NCBI RefSeq assembly: GCF_938029485.1
Contig: NZ_CALHGC010000166.1
Span: 1-5,671, forward strand
Source: an uncultured Treponema sp.
GTDB lineage: Bacteria > Spirochaetota > Spirochaetia > Treponematales > Treponemataceae
Length of the DNA stretch: 5,671 bases
Direction: 5' to 3'
Notes under the pieces: generated by a model
Told to the model about the DNA's origin: nothing
The model's input: only the letters and a program-made list of their open reading frames with translations
Database searches by the model: none
Made by a program: the position numbers and the translations under genes
Shown here: positions 1 through 5,179 of the stretch, piece by piece
Position numbering within the stretch: position 1 is the first letter of the stretch
Layout: each line of letters opens with the position of its first letter

Positions 1-220
1 TATATGCAATTTGCCTATCGGCATAGATAAGAAGGCGTATATCGGCAGATGAATTGTTAGGTATGTCATAGCGATACGCTATCTGAGCGTTTTTAGGTTC
101 CTGTGTAAACGCGACATCATCGGCAGCAACTGCTGCACTCTCCGTCAATAAATAATTGAAGGATTCAATGCACAGTAAAAAAGCTGCATAAAAAAATAGA
201 CGTTTCGTTATTTTGATCAT
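1..220 (-). CDS. N-terminal part of an exported protein, cut by the window edge
   Basis: An open frame runs leftward from ATG at 220-218 to the window edge (73 whole codons, no stop), so only the N-terminus is visible. GGGAGA (minus strand, bases 226-231) lies 5 bases before the ATG and supports this start. The protein begins with a basic stretch (MIKITKR) and a hydrophobic core (residues about 8-24). AVAA-DD near residue 34 is a plausible signal peptidase I site, so the product is probably exported to the periplasm or outer membrane. A Cys at residue 17 follows FLL, a poor lipobox, so I do not favour a lipoprotein. The mature part seen (for example AQIAYRYDIPNN) matches no family I recognise. 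It is transcribed divergently from the methyltransferase gene. I am confident it is a gene with a signal peptide; its function is unknown. Confidence 0.72.
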   Translation of the reverse strand, partial: MIKITKRLFFYAAFLLCIESFNYLLTESAAVAADDVAFTQEPKNAQIAYRYDIPNNSSADIRLLIYADRQIAY

Positions 221-251
221 ACCGTTCTCCCATAGTATATTATATCAATAT

Positions 252-260
252 AGTATACCA
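252..260 (-). promoter_or_regulatory. Candidate extended -10 promoter for the leftward exported-protein gene
   Basis: On the minus strand this reads TGGTATACT: a TATACT -10 hexamer (252-257) preceded by the TGn extended -10 motif. It predicts a transcript start near 245 and a leader of about 25 bases before the ATG at 220. No good -35 is visible, which extended -10 promoters can tolerate. The octamer ATAGTATA occurs twice, at 232-239 and 250-257, so a second TATACT sits closer to the gene. The same nine-base element occurs on the same strand in front of the kinase gene (4583-4591). No convincing rightward promoter for the methyltransferase was found in this 65-base gap. Confidence 0.4.
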
Positions 261-285
261 TAATCACAGCGATGGAGAAAAGCGA

Positions 286-1005
286 ATGAATGTATACGAT
301 TTGATTGCAAAACATTACAGCGAACTTTTCCCGCTTGAGGCGGAAAAGCTTGATTTTATCCGGCACCTTTGTCCATTGCCGGGCAGATTGTGTGATGCAG
401 GTTGTGCAACCGGCGACCTTGCGGTGAGTTTGTACAAAGAAGGATACAGCGTATACGGACTCGACTTAAATGCAAAGATGATTGGAATCGCAAAACAAAA
501 AACTTCGAGTATCCGCACATCCGGAGAATTGGCATTTCATCAAGCGGATATTGCCGATATTCTGCAATTCGGTACCTGTAACGGTGTACTGTGTTTCGGC
601 AATACGCTCCCACATTTACCTGATGAAACGGCACTTCGCCGTTTTTTCAGCGCTGTGTATCAAGCTTTACAAGCGCACGGTATTTTTATTGTTGAAGTCC
701 TCAATTACGACCGCATCCTTGCCGAGAAAAAAATGGACTTTAAAGATAAAGAAACGGACGCCTTCATTTTTAAGCGGCGCTATGATTTTTTACCGGACGG
801 AAATATCAAGTTTACCATAGAGTTTATTGACAAGCAGCGCAATACCGTAGGTTCGGACTTTACGGTGTTACATCCGTTACAGCGCAAAACACTGTTAGCT
901 TTATTTGAACAGGCAGGCTTCCAATCTGTTGCCTCTTATTCGGATTACAACTTTACCGAAAGCCATGCAGAAGATTACGCCGTAGTGTACACAGCAAAGA
1001 AATAA
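286..1005 (+). CDS. Class I SAM-dependent methyltransferase
   Basis: This 239-residue cytoplasmic protein has the Rossmann-fold methyltransferase signature. Motif I is LCDAGCATG (residues 35-43), a common variant of DxGxGxG. The acidic residue that contacts the SAM ribose is in VYGLDLN (D60). The adenine-contact motif is FHQADIADI (D88). Motif IV is GVLCFGNTLPHL (about 100-111), and the post-motif strand GIFIVEVLNYDRI lies near 150. Family knowledge says it transfers a methyl group from S-adenosylmethionine; the substrate cannot be read from sequence, as these Methyltransf_11/25-type enzymes act on small molecules, lipids or proteins. The length is normal and all core motifs are intact. The ATG at 286 has GGAG (274-277) 8 bases upstream. 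It ends 40 bases before the next gene on the same strand, so the two may share a transcript. Confidence 0.85.
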   Translation: MNVYDLIAKHYSELFPLEAEKLDFIRHLCPLPGRLCDAGCATGDLAVSLYKEGYSVYGLDLNAKMIGIAKQKTSSIRTSGELAFHQADIADILQFGTCNGVLCFGNTLPHLPDETALRRFFSAVYQALQAHGIFIVEVLNYDRILAEKKMDFKDKETDAFIFKRRYDFLPDGNIKFTIEFIDKQRNTVGSDFTVLHPLQRKTLLALFEQAGFQSVASYSDYNFTESHAEDYAVVYTAKK

Positions 1006-1045
1006 GCGGATACTCCAGTATTCTCATTTTGATAGGGAGCAATTC

Positions 1046-1867
1046 ATGCGAAATGTCAAAGACCTTTACATATCACTAATTTTTTTTACAATTATTGTGA
1101 TCAATACCGTATCCGCAGAAAGCACCAAAGATTATAAAGTGCTGATAGGCATGGATCATGAAAAAGTGATGCAGCTTAAAGAAATTAAAACACTGGTAAT
1201 TGATGCGGAATTTTTTTCTCAAGAAGATATCGCGCAGCTTCACAAAAACGGAAACGTTCACATATTTTCTTATTTAAACATCGGCTCTATCGAAACATTC
1301 CGCGATGACTATGCAGCATTTGCGGATATCGCTTTAGGACACTATGAAAATTGGGATGAAGAACAATGGGTAAATGTTGCGGATAAAAGATGGCAAAAAA
1401 GGATAAAACACAAAGCGCAGCTTTTATCTCAAAAAGGCATAGACGGTTTTTTTCTTGATAACGCTGACGTTTATTATCATTATCACACACCCGAAATATA
1501 TCAAGGACTTATAACCATCTTACAGGAAATACATAAAGAAAATAAACCCATTATCATTAACGGCGGAGATACGTTTATCACCGAAGCGATGCAGCAAAAT
1601 TCCATTAAAGGAATAATACGCGGGGTCAATCAAGAAAGCGTATTTACCGAAATACATTTTAAGAATAATACGTTTGGAGCAAAACCGGTAGAAGACAGAG
1701 CATATTTTATGGAATATCTGGCTCAATGTAAAACGTATGGCCTCACCGTCTATGTACTCGAATACGGTGCAACGAAAAAACTGACAAAAGAAATAAAAGC
1801 ATATTGCGAACGCAACGGATTTACCTACGACATATCCTATTCAGTGGAACTGGATAAGCTGTTTTGA
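1046..1867 (+). CDS. Secreted TM1410/GH114-like glycosidase (endo-alpha-1,4-polygalactosaminidase family)
   Basis: This is a 273-residue protein with a signal peptide: a short basic start, a hydrophobic core at residues 7-22, and VSA-ES as the probable cleavage after residue 24. The mature part has the layout of the TM1410-like/GH114 TIM-barrel family: LVIDAEFF (D53) on an early strand, SYLNIGSIE (75-83), W103 and W108 in the following loop, GIDGFFLDNADVYYH (131-145, with D138 and D141), then IINGGDTF and VLEYGATKK on later strands. Family members include endo-alpha-1,4-polygalactosaminidases and many uncharacterised proteins; the conserved acidic residues at strand ends suggest a glycosidase. 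The likely role is cleavage of an amino-sugar polysaccharide outside the cytoplasm, but the substrate is inferred. AGGGAG (1034-1039) lies 6 bases before the ATG. No dockerin or carbohydrate-binding module is present. The family call is fairly sure, activity less so. Confidence 0.75.
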   Translation: MRNVKDLYISLIFFTIIVINTVSAESTKDYKVLIGMDHEKVMQLKEIKTLVIDAEFFSQEDIAQLHKNGNVHIFSYLNIGSIETFRDDYAAFADIALGHYENWDEEQWVNVADKRWQKRIKHKAQLLSQKGIDGFFLDNADVYYHYHTPEIYQGLITILQEIHKENKPIIINGGDTFITEAMQQNSIKGIIRGVNQESVFTEIHFKNNTFGAKPVEDRAYFMEYLAQCKTYGLTVYVLEYGATKKLTKEIKAYCERNGFTYDISYSVELDKLF

Positions 1868-1884
1868 GTTTAGGAGAATTTCTA

Positions 1885-1903
1885 AAAATCTCACTTGAGT
1901 TTT
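1885..1903 (+). terminator. Weak candidate terminator after the glycosidase gene
   Basis: An A4 run, CTC, a four-base ACTT loop, GAG and a T4 run form a small hairpin (with one bulged T) 17 bases after the glycosidase stop. The stem has only three strong pairs plus A-T pairs, so it would be a poor intrinsic terminator. It is listed because no better candidate exists in the gap. Confidence 0.22.
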
Positions 1904-2006
1904 CCGCGATGCCTATATGATTACAAATAACTTGGATAGGCACTATACAATGACAGAGTTAGCGAAAATATATGATCTATCATTATCAGTCTACTATGAA
2001 TTATAA
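1899..2006 (+). pseudogene. Relic of an AraC-type helix-turn-helix (fragment)
   Basis: This open stretch of about 35 codons ends at TAA 2004-2006. Residues such as NNLDRHYTMTELAKIYDLSL resemble the first helix of an AraC-family DNA-binding domain, in which a 'T..eLA..y.mSls.lk..FK' pattern is usual. The resemblance stops after LSLSV, where the expected Leu-Lys-x-x-Phe-Lys continuation is replaced by YYEL and a stop. No usable ribosome binding site precedes the internal ATG at 1950, and no ligand-binding domain precedes it. I read it as a decayed scrap, with its break at about 1990, where an inverted repeat lies. It could be chance; about 20 residues carry the signal. Confidence 0.38.
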
Positions 2007-2017
2007 ACGCAGTAGAC
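1989..2017. repeat. Inverted repeat with perfect 7-base arms
   Basis: GTCTACT (1989-1995) and AGTAGAC (2011-2017) are perfect inverted copies separated by 15 bases. They sit exactly where the AraC-like relic loses its resemblance and where the leftward Cys-containing frame stops (1994-1996). No T-run follows on either strand, so it is not a standard intrinsic terminator. It may be a rearrangement scar or a weak stem-loop between convergent remnants. Confidence 0.4.
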
Positions 2018-2134
2018 ATCTCCGCTTTGAGCTTCATGATTTATCCCTTTATTCGGCACCGGTCTTCCGTAAAAGTCTACTTCATTATTACGCGACAACC
2101 ATATCATTTCCGTCAGTCCTGTTTTCAATGTCAT
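1994..2134 (-). CDS. Small Cys-containing ORF or C-terminal relic downstream of the kinase operon
   Basis: From ATG 2134-2132 a 46-residue frame runs to TAG 1994-1996. The frame is open further upstream to 2212 (72 residues in total), overlapping the last codons of the membrane-protein gene. The upstream part (VEYCRGTVGFKLSAGIILGC) alternates polar and hydrophobic residues like a beta strand, and the end reads VDFYGRPVPNKG...GDVYCVYNS. This looks more protein-like than random sequence. The only start-proximal motif is AGGA 4 bases before the ATG. Options are a real small gene read after the membrane protein, or the C-terminal stub of a gene whose front was replaced. I do not recognise the family. 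Confidence 0.3.
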   Translation of the reverse strand: MTLKTGLTEMIWLSRNNEVDFYGRPVPNKGINHEAQSGDVYCVYNS

Positions 2135-2190
2135 ACATCCTAAGATGATTCCTGCAGAGAGTTTAAAACCGACTGTTCCGCGGCAGTACT

Positions 2191-2808
2191 CTACGCCGAC
2201 GCTATTGATTTTTTATAAAATCTATATACGAACAAGCTTACTGTCGCACTGAAAACTTTATCTATCAGATTTGTGATTGTGCCGCCGAAATAGGCTGCAA
2301 ACTTTAGGCTCTTTGTTACTACATATATTCCTTGAACAGCGTTGTCCACTTGGGGAATAGTGGTATTTGCCGAGTAAAAAAAATACGAAATGGTATTACC
2401 CAGAACCGAATTTGTGACGGCTGATATAAAACCTATCCACATAAAATTTTCGGTTGTGTAAGAAACATCCGTATAAGGAACATTTGAGTTTGAAGGCGAC
2501 TCGGCTTTTTTCCGTTCGGAGGAAAATACCAGATGTGCAACTACTGCGGTAGAAATATGACAGAGCATAAAAAGAATCCCTGTATTTGCGAAAATGCACA
2601 AAAGAGCGTTACTTGCGATTGCACACACAATCCCCGGAATAAGTCCGCACAAGGCTGTTACGGCAATAGTAAGCAGAGAATCCAAATACAAAGGAAAAGC
2701 AACAAGCCCTGCAAAATATGAACACATACAATTAATCAAAATGCTTGCAATGGTGAAAATGACTGTAAACATCCTTCGGTTGATTCGTTTCATTACATTT
2801 TTTCTCAT
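2191..2808 (-). CDS. Polytopic membrane protein resembling an ECF transporter S component
   Basis: This 205-residue, very hydrophobic protein has about six membrane segments: roughly residues 13-37, 40-62, 64-80, 82-95, 118-140, and a less clear C-terminal region after 160. A polar loop (about 96-117) splits the two halves. The stretch AFPLYLDSLL...ALCGLIPGIVCAIASN recalls the 'P..lD..gt...a..lG...G...g...n' pattern of energy-coupling-factor substrate-binding subunits, and 205 residues is usual for that group. No ATPase or EcfT gene lies nearby, so it could instead be a membrane sensor partner. Its ATG overlaps the response-regulator stop in TAATG (one shared base), so translation is probably coupled. 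An internal Met at codon 6 is an alternative start. The S-component assignment is a resemblance, not proof. Confidence 0.6.
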   Translation of the reverse strand: MRKNVMKRINRRMFTVIFTIASILINCMCSYFAGLVAFPLYLDSLLTIAVTALCGLIPGIVCAIASNALLCIFANTGILFMLCHISTAVVAHLVFSSERKKAESPSNSNVPYTDVSYTTENFMWIGFISAVTNSVLGNTISYFFYSANTTIPQVDNAVQGIYVVTKSLKFAAYFGGTITNLIDKVFSATVSLFVYRFYKKSIASA

Positions 2809-3485
2809 TAAAATAGCAGCCCTAAAAGTTTTGCTTTTTCAATCAAATCATGCCGATCGCGAATAAACATTTTTCCGTAAACGGCAGTCCGCTGATTTAA
2901 GATTGTTTTTTCCGATTTTCCGAGCAGTTTTGCAATTTCAACTACATCAAGCCCTTCAGCAAGATGAATGAAAACTTCTTGCTCTTTTTTTGAAAGACTT
3001 TTGTAATTATCAAAAAGATAACTTTTTTCGTCACGGACGATGTGCTTGCCTTTGTTCTGCGGTAAAAGAGTGTGCAAAACTTTGCTTGCAACGCTATTGT
3101 AATACGTGTTCCCTGAACCTACCGCAAGGATTGCTTTTTCAACTTCATCAATCGAGGCTTCTTTTGTGATAAAACCTTGAACGCCGATCAAAAGTGCATG
3201 TTCTACGTGAATATCATCATTGTACATAGTGTAAACCAAAATTAAAATATCAGGCTTCACACCTCTCATTTTTGAAACCGATTCAAGCGAGTTTTCACCG
3301 TCGAGGTTTAAATCGAGAATCACAATTTTGATATCTTTATCTTCATTAAGTTTTTTTACCGCTTCCGGGATTGTTCCGACGCCGATTATCGAAAATGACG
3401 GATTTCTGTTTTGAAGCATAAAAATCATTCCGTCCCGTAAACCCGTGTGATCATCAATGAATAGAATCTTTAACGGTGATTGCAA
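2808..3485 (-). CDS. NarL/FixJ-family response regulator (receiver plus LuxR-type HTH)
   Basis: The N-terminal receiver domain carries ILFIDDH (acidic pocket), phosphoacceptor Asp in IVILDLNLDG, the switch Thr in ILVYTMYND and the conserved Lys in GFITKEAS. A LuxR-type helix-turn-helix fills the last ~60 residues (LSKKEQEVFIHLAEGLDVVE, then a recognition helix with KSEKTILNQR). It should be phosphorylated by the adjacent kinase and bind DNA as a dimer. I start it at TTG 3485-3483 because AAGGAGG lies 8 bases upstream, giving 225 residues. The ATG at 3503-3501, six codons earlier, has no ribosome binding site, and the strong one lies inside its coding sequence. With the TTG start it overlaps the kinase gene by 32 bases, and its TAA overlaps the next ATG by one. 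All key residues are intact. Confidence 0.88.
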   Translation of the reverse strand: MQSPLKILFIDDHTGLRDGMIFMLQNRNPSFSIIGVGTIPEAVKKLNEDKDIKIVILDLNLDGENSLESVSKMRGVKPDILILVYTMYNDDIHVEHALLIGVQGFITKEASIDEVEKAILAVGSGNTYYNSVASKVLHTLLPQNKGKHIVRDEKSYLFDNYKSLSKKEQEVFIHLAEGLDVVEIAKLLGKSEKTILNQRTAVYGKMFIRDRHDLIEKAKLLGLLF

Positions 3486-4536
3486 TGGTAAAACCTCCTT
3501 CATTTATAAAATCTGCGCTGCCGTCTATCAGTTGGGCACGCTTTTTGATATTGGTAAGTCCGTAATGCTTTACAGCAGCTTTTAGTTTCTTGCTTTCAAC
3601 TTCGGTTTCTTCAAAACCTTTCCCATTATCGCAGATGATAAAACGGAAATCATCAATCCCGTCCACAATTTTTATTTCAACTTGTGTCGCATCGGAATGT
3701 CGTGAAATATTACTCAACGCCTCCTGCAAAATTCTGATGAGGTGTGTCTTTTGCGTATTTTTGAGTGCACCTATTTTCTGACTTGCAACATATAGATTTG
3801 TTTTTATTCCGAAATTCACTTCAAATGCAGTGCAAATCTCGCGTATAATTTTTTCAAAATCTTCAGTAAACTCAATACTTCCGGAGCCGATCATATAACG
3901 AATTTCGTTTAGGGCTTGTTTTGCGTAAAATTTCGATTTTGAAAAATCTTCTTTTTCAAGATAGATATTGAGCGCGGCAAGATTCTGCGCAACTCCGTCG
4001 TGAAGGTCGCGGCTGAAATTACTCTGTTCGGTCTGCATTGTTTTAAGTTGTTCGAGTTGCATTGAGTTTTTAAAGAATTTTTCAAGGATTATAAAAGCTG
4101 CAATCGCAATCAGAAAAAGGGTGCTATATAAAAGAGAGTCGTAGCCGAGGTTCAGCCTTGTCTGCGTCTCGTGAATGCGGTTTTGAAAACCGATTACAGC
4201 ATTTGTGTTCCGGTTACCGGTTTGAAGGTTTTGAATGATTGCTTCAAGTTCTTTTTTTAACGGTGCGTCAAAATAGGTGAAGGCTTGGTAGTCCGATCGC
4301 AGTTTAATCGCGATGTCATTGACTGCTGCCGGATTGTCGGCCGAAATGTCAGAGTTATCACCGCCGGCAACCATGTGTTGCGGGTTCATTTGAAGCAATA
4401 ACATCTCCGTATCGAGTTTTTGAATAAGGTTGTTGCTTGCTCTCTTAAAAAAAATTGTGCAAAAAAAGATTGCGATCGCAATGTATATAAATATCAATTC
4501 AATTTTAAAAATTTTCTTAATAATGCCCGGTAACAT
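3454..4536 (-). CDS. NarL-type sensor histidine kinase (HisKA_3 / HATPase_c)
   Basis: This is a 360-residue inner-membrane kinase. Transmembrane helix 1 spans about residues 12-30 and helix 2 about 134-151, enclosing an extracytoplasmic region of about 100 residues with no recognised fold, probably helical (long charged and amphipathic runs). The dimerisation and phosphoacceptor motif is SRDLHDGVAQNL with His179, typical of the DegS/NarX class. The ATP-binding domain shows the N box EALSNISRHS (N276), the G1 box DNGKGF (303-308) and the G2 box HYGLTNIKKRA (324-334). It should autophosphorylate and pass phosphate to the response regulator encoded just downstream, whose gene overlaps it. The ATG at 4536 is preceded two codons earlier by an in-frame TAA, so the start is forced, yet no Shine-Dalgarno sequence is visible (TAAAAAAATATG). 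The ligand is unknown. Confidence 0.9.
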   Translation of the reverse strand: MLPGIIKKIFKIELIFIYIAIAIFFCTIFFKRASNNLIQKLDTEMLLLQMNPQHMVAGGDNSDISADNPAAVNDIAIKLRSDYQAFTYFDAPLKKELEAIIQNLQTGNRNTNAVIGFQNRIHETQTRLNLGYDSLLYSTLFLIAIAAFIILEKFFKNSMQLEQLKTMQTEQSNFSRDLHDGVAQNLAALNIYLEKEDFSKSKFYAKQALNEIRYMIGSGSIEFTEDFEKIIREICTAFEVNFGIKTNLYVASQKIGALKNTQKTHLIRILQEALSNISRHSDATQVEIKIVDGIDDFRFIICDNGKGFEETEVESKKLKAAVKHYGLTNIKKRAQLIDGSADFINEGGFTIAITVKDSIH

Positions 4537-4582
4537 ATTTTTTTAGTCAACTTGTTCGACAATGAAGTTATCGAATAGGTTT

Positions 4583-4611
4583 AGTATACCACGCAATTCC
4601 ATTCTTGTCTT
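4583..4611 (-). promoter_or_regulatory. Sigma70-type promoter of the kinase / regulator / membrane-protein operon
   Basis: On the minus strand, AAGACA (4606-4611, four of six matches to TTGACA) is followed after 17 bases by TATACT (4583-4588) with a TGG extended -10 immediately upstream (4589-4591). Transcription would start near 4576, giving a leader of about 40 bases to the kinase ATG at 4536. The first TTGGGAA operator-like heptamer overlaps the -35 edge, so a protein bound there would touch polymerase. Confidence 0.6.
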
Positions 4612-4650
4612 GGGAAAAGTTCCCAAAGACTTTGGGAAAAATGACCAAAG
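4610..4650. promoter_or_regulatory. Operator-like cluster of alternating TTGGGAA heptamers
   Basis: TTGGGAA occurs at 4610-4616, inverted (TTCCCAA) at 4620-4626, and again direct at 4632-4638. Neighbouring copies form two dyads: TTGGGAA-AAG-TTCCCAA (7-base arms, 3-base spacer) and CCCAAAG-A-CTTTGGG (4622-4636, 7-base arms, 1-base spacer). CCAAAG (4645-4650) gives a further inverted half-match to CTTTGG at 4630-4635. The cluster lies between divergent promoters, touching the -35 of the leftward one and about 30 bases upstream of the rightward -10. It is not followed by a T-run and no gene reads into it, so a terminator is unlikely. The best reading is a multi-site operator, possibly for the response regulator of this operon. 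Confidence 0.6.
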
Positions 4651-4669
4651 AAATATGTAACTGATGCGG

Positions 4670-4675
4670 TATAAT
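4670..4675 (+). promoter_or_regulatory. Perfect -10 (TATAAT) for the rightward small-protein gene, lacking a -35
   Basis: A consensus TATAAT predicts a start near 4682, about 70 bases before the ATG at 4753. Hexamers at 16 to 18 base spacing (AAAGAA and neighbours) do not resemble TTGACA and there is no TGn. A strong -10 without a -35, next to a dyad cluster, is the pattern of an activator-dependent promoter. Confidence 0.45.
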
Positions 4676-4752
4676 AAAAAAAATTGGCTTATGGTGCCGA
4701 TTGAAGGAAAATAGGAACGTTAAAATAATTTACAAAGAGAAGGGATGTAAAT

Positions 4753-5064
4753 ATGTTTATACAACTAAATTCTCAACTTTTCTTTAGAGCCGAAGAAATC
4801 ACTTATGTAGGTTTGTTTGGGTCTTGCGGTGACGCTTGTTGTTGGATTGAATTTAATAACGGTAGAACTATTGAAGTCTATTCAGAAACAAATGCACAAG
4901 CGATATATGACAAACTGATTGAATGTTTAACTACGCCTCAAGAGACTGATACAATTTCATTAAATTTTGATAATTGCATATTCCGTTATAGAGGCGTTCG
5001 GCATCCGGTTACGCTTACAGAAGAAGAATACAAACCTAGTTTCTTAGACCTAAGTGGCTTCTAA
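4753..5064 (+). CDS. Small Cys-containing protein of unknown function
   Basis: The frame encodes 103 residues and has a good ribosome binding site (AGAAGGGA, 4738-4745, 7 bases before the ATG). No signal peptide or membrane helix is seen, so it is probably cytoplasmic. The first ~60 residues (MFIQLNSQLFFRAEEITYVG, then WIEFNNGRTIEVYSET and AIYDKLIECL) suggest a small beta-sheet domain ending in a helix. This pattern resembles short FlbD-like or LytTR-like beta modules, but no assignment is safe. A cluster GSCGDACCW (residues 23-31) holds three of its five Cys residues and could bind metal or respond to redox state. The C-terminal part (NFDNCIFRYRGVRHPVTLTE) is probably another strand pair. 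It is divergent from the two-component operon and shares its control region, which makes it a candidate target. I do not recognise the family. Confidence 0.7.
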   Translation: MFIQLNSQLFFRAEEITYVGLFGSCGDACCWIEFNNGRTIEVYSETNAQAIYDKLIECLTTPQETDTISLNFDNCIFRYRGVRHPVTLTEEEYKPSFLDLSGF

Positions 5065-5096
5065 TGCTGTAAACGTTCGTTATGCAAAATAAGCCC

Positions 5097-5160
5097 CTGA
5101 TTACCCGGAAGAATCAGCGGCGGACACTTTAAGAAGAATGAGGGAAACTCCTGATTCTTT
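5097..5160 (+). promoter_or_regulatory. Competing hairpins between the small-protein and zinc-ribbon genes (attenuator-like)
   Basis: AAGAATCAG (5109-5117) is a perfect inverted copy of CTGATTCTT (5151-5159), which runs into a T-rich tract ending at 5162. The same AATCAG (5112-5117) can instead pair with CTGATT at 5097-5102 across a 9-base loop. The middle arm therefore has two mutually exclusive partners, the later one terminator-like. The loop of the long hairpin is 33 bases, large for a classical terminator. The element sits just before the zinc-ribbon ribosome binding site (5169-5174). It could be a leaky terminator or an attenuator. Confidence 0.35.
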
Positions 5161-5179
5161 TTCATTCTAGGAGGAAAAT

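Noticed and set aside
1010..1021. Palindrome ATACTCCAGTAT between the methyltransferase and glycosidase genes
   Set aside because: Five-base arms around two bases are too short for a hairpin and easily expected by chance; no promoter elements accompany it.
2160..2190. Possible terminator after the membrane-protein gene (ACTG, CCGCGGAA loop, CAGT, then CGGTTTT)
   Set aside because: The four-pair stem is too weak and the T-run is short and displaced.
2533..2866. Rightward frames inside the membrane-protein and regulator genes
   Set aside because: They lie antisense to intact, motif-bearing coding sequence and have no ribosome binding sites.
4610..4636. Reading the TTGGGAA dyads as a terminator
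   Set aside because: Genes on both sides point away from it and no T-run follows on either strand.
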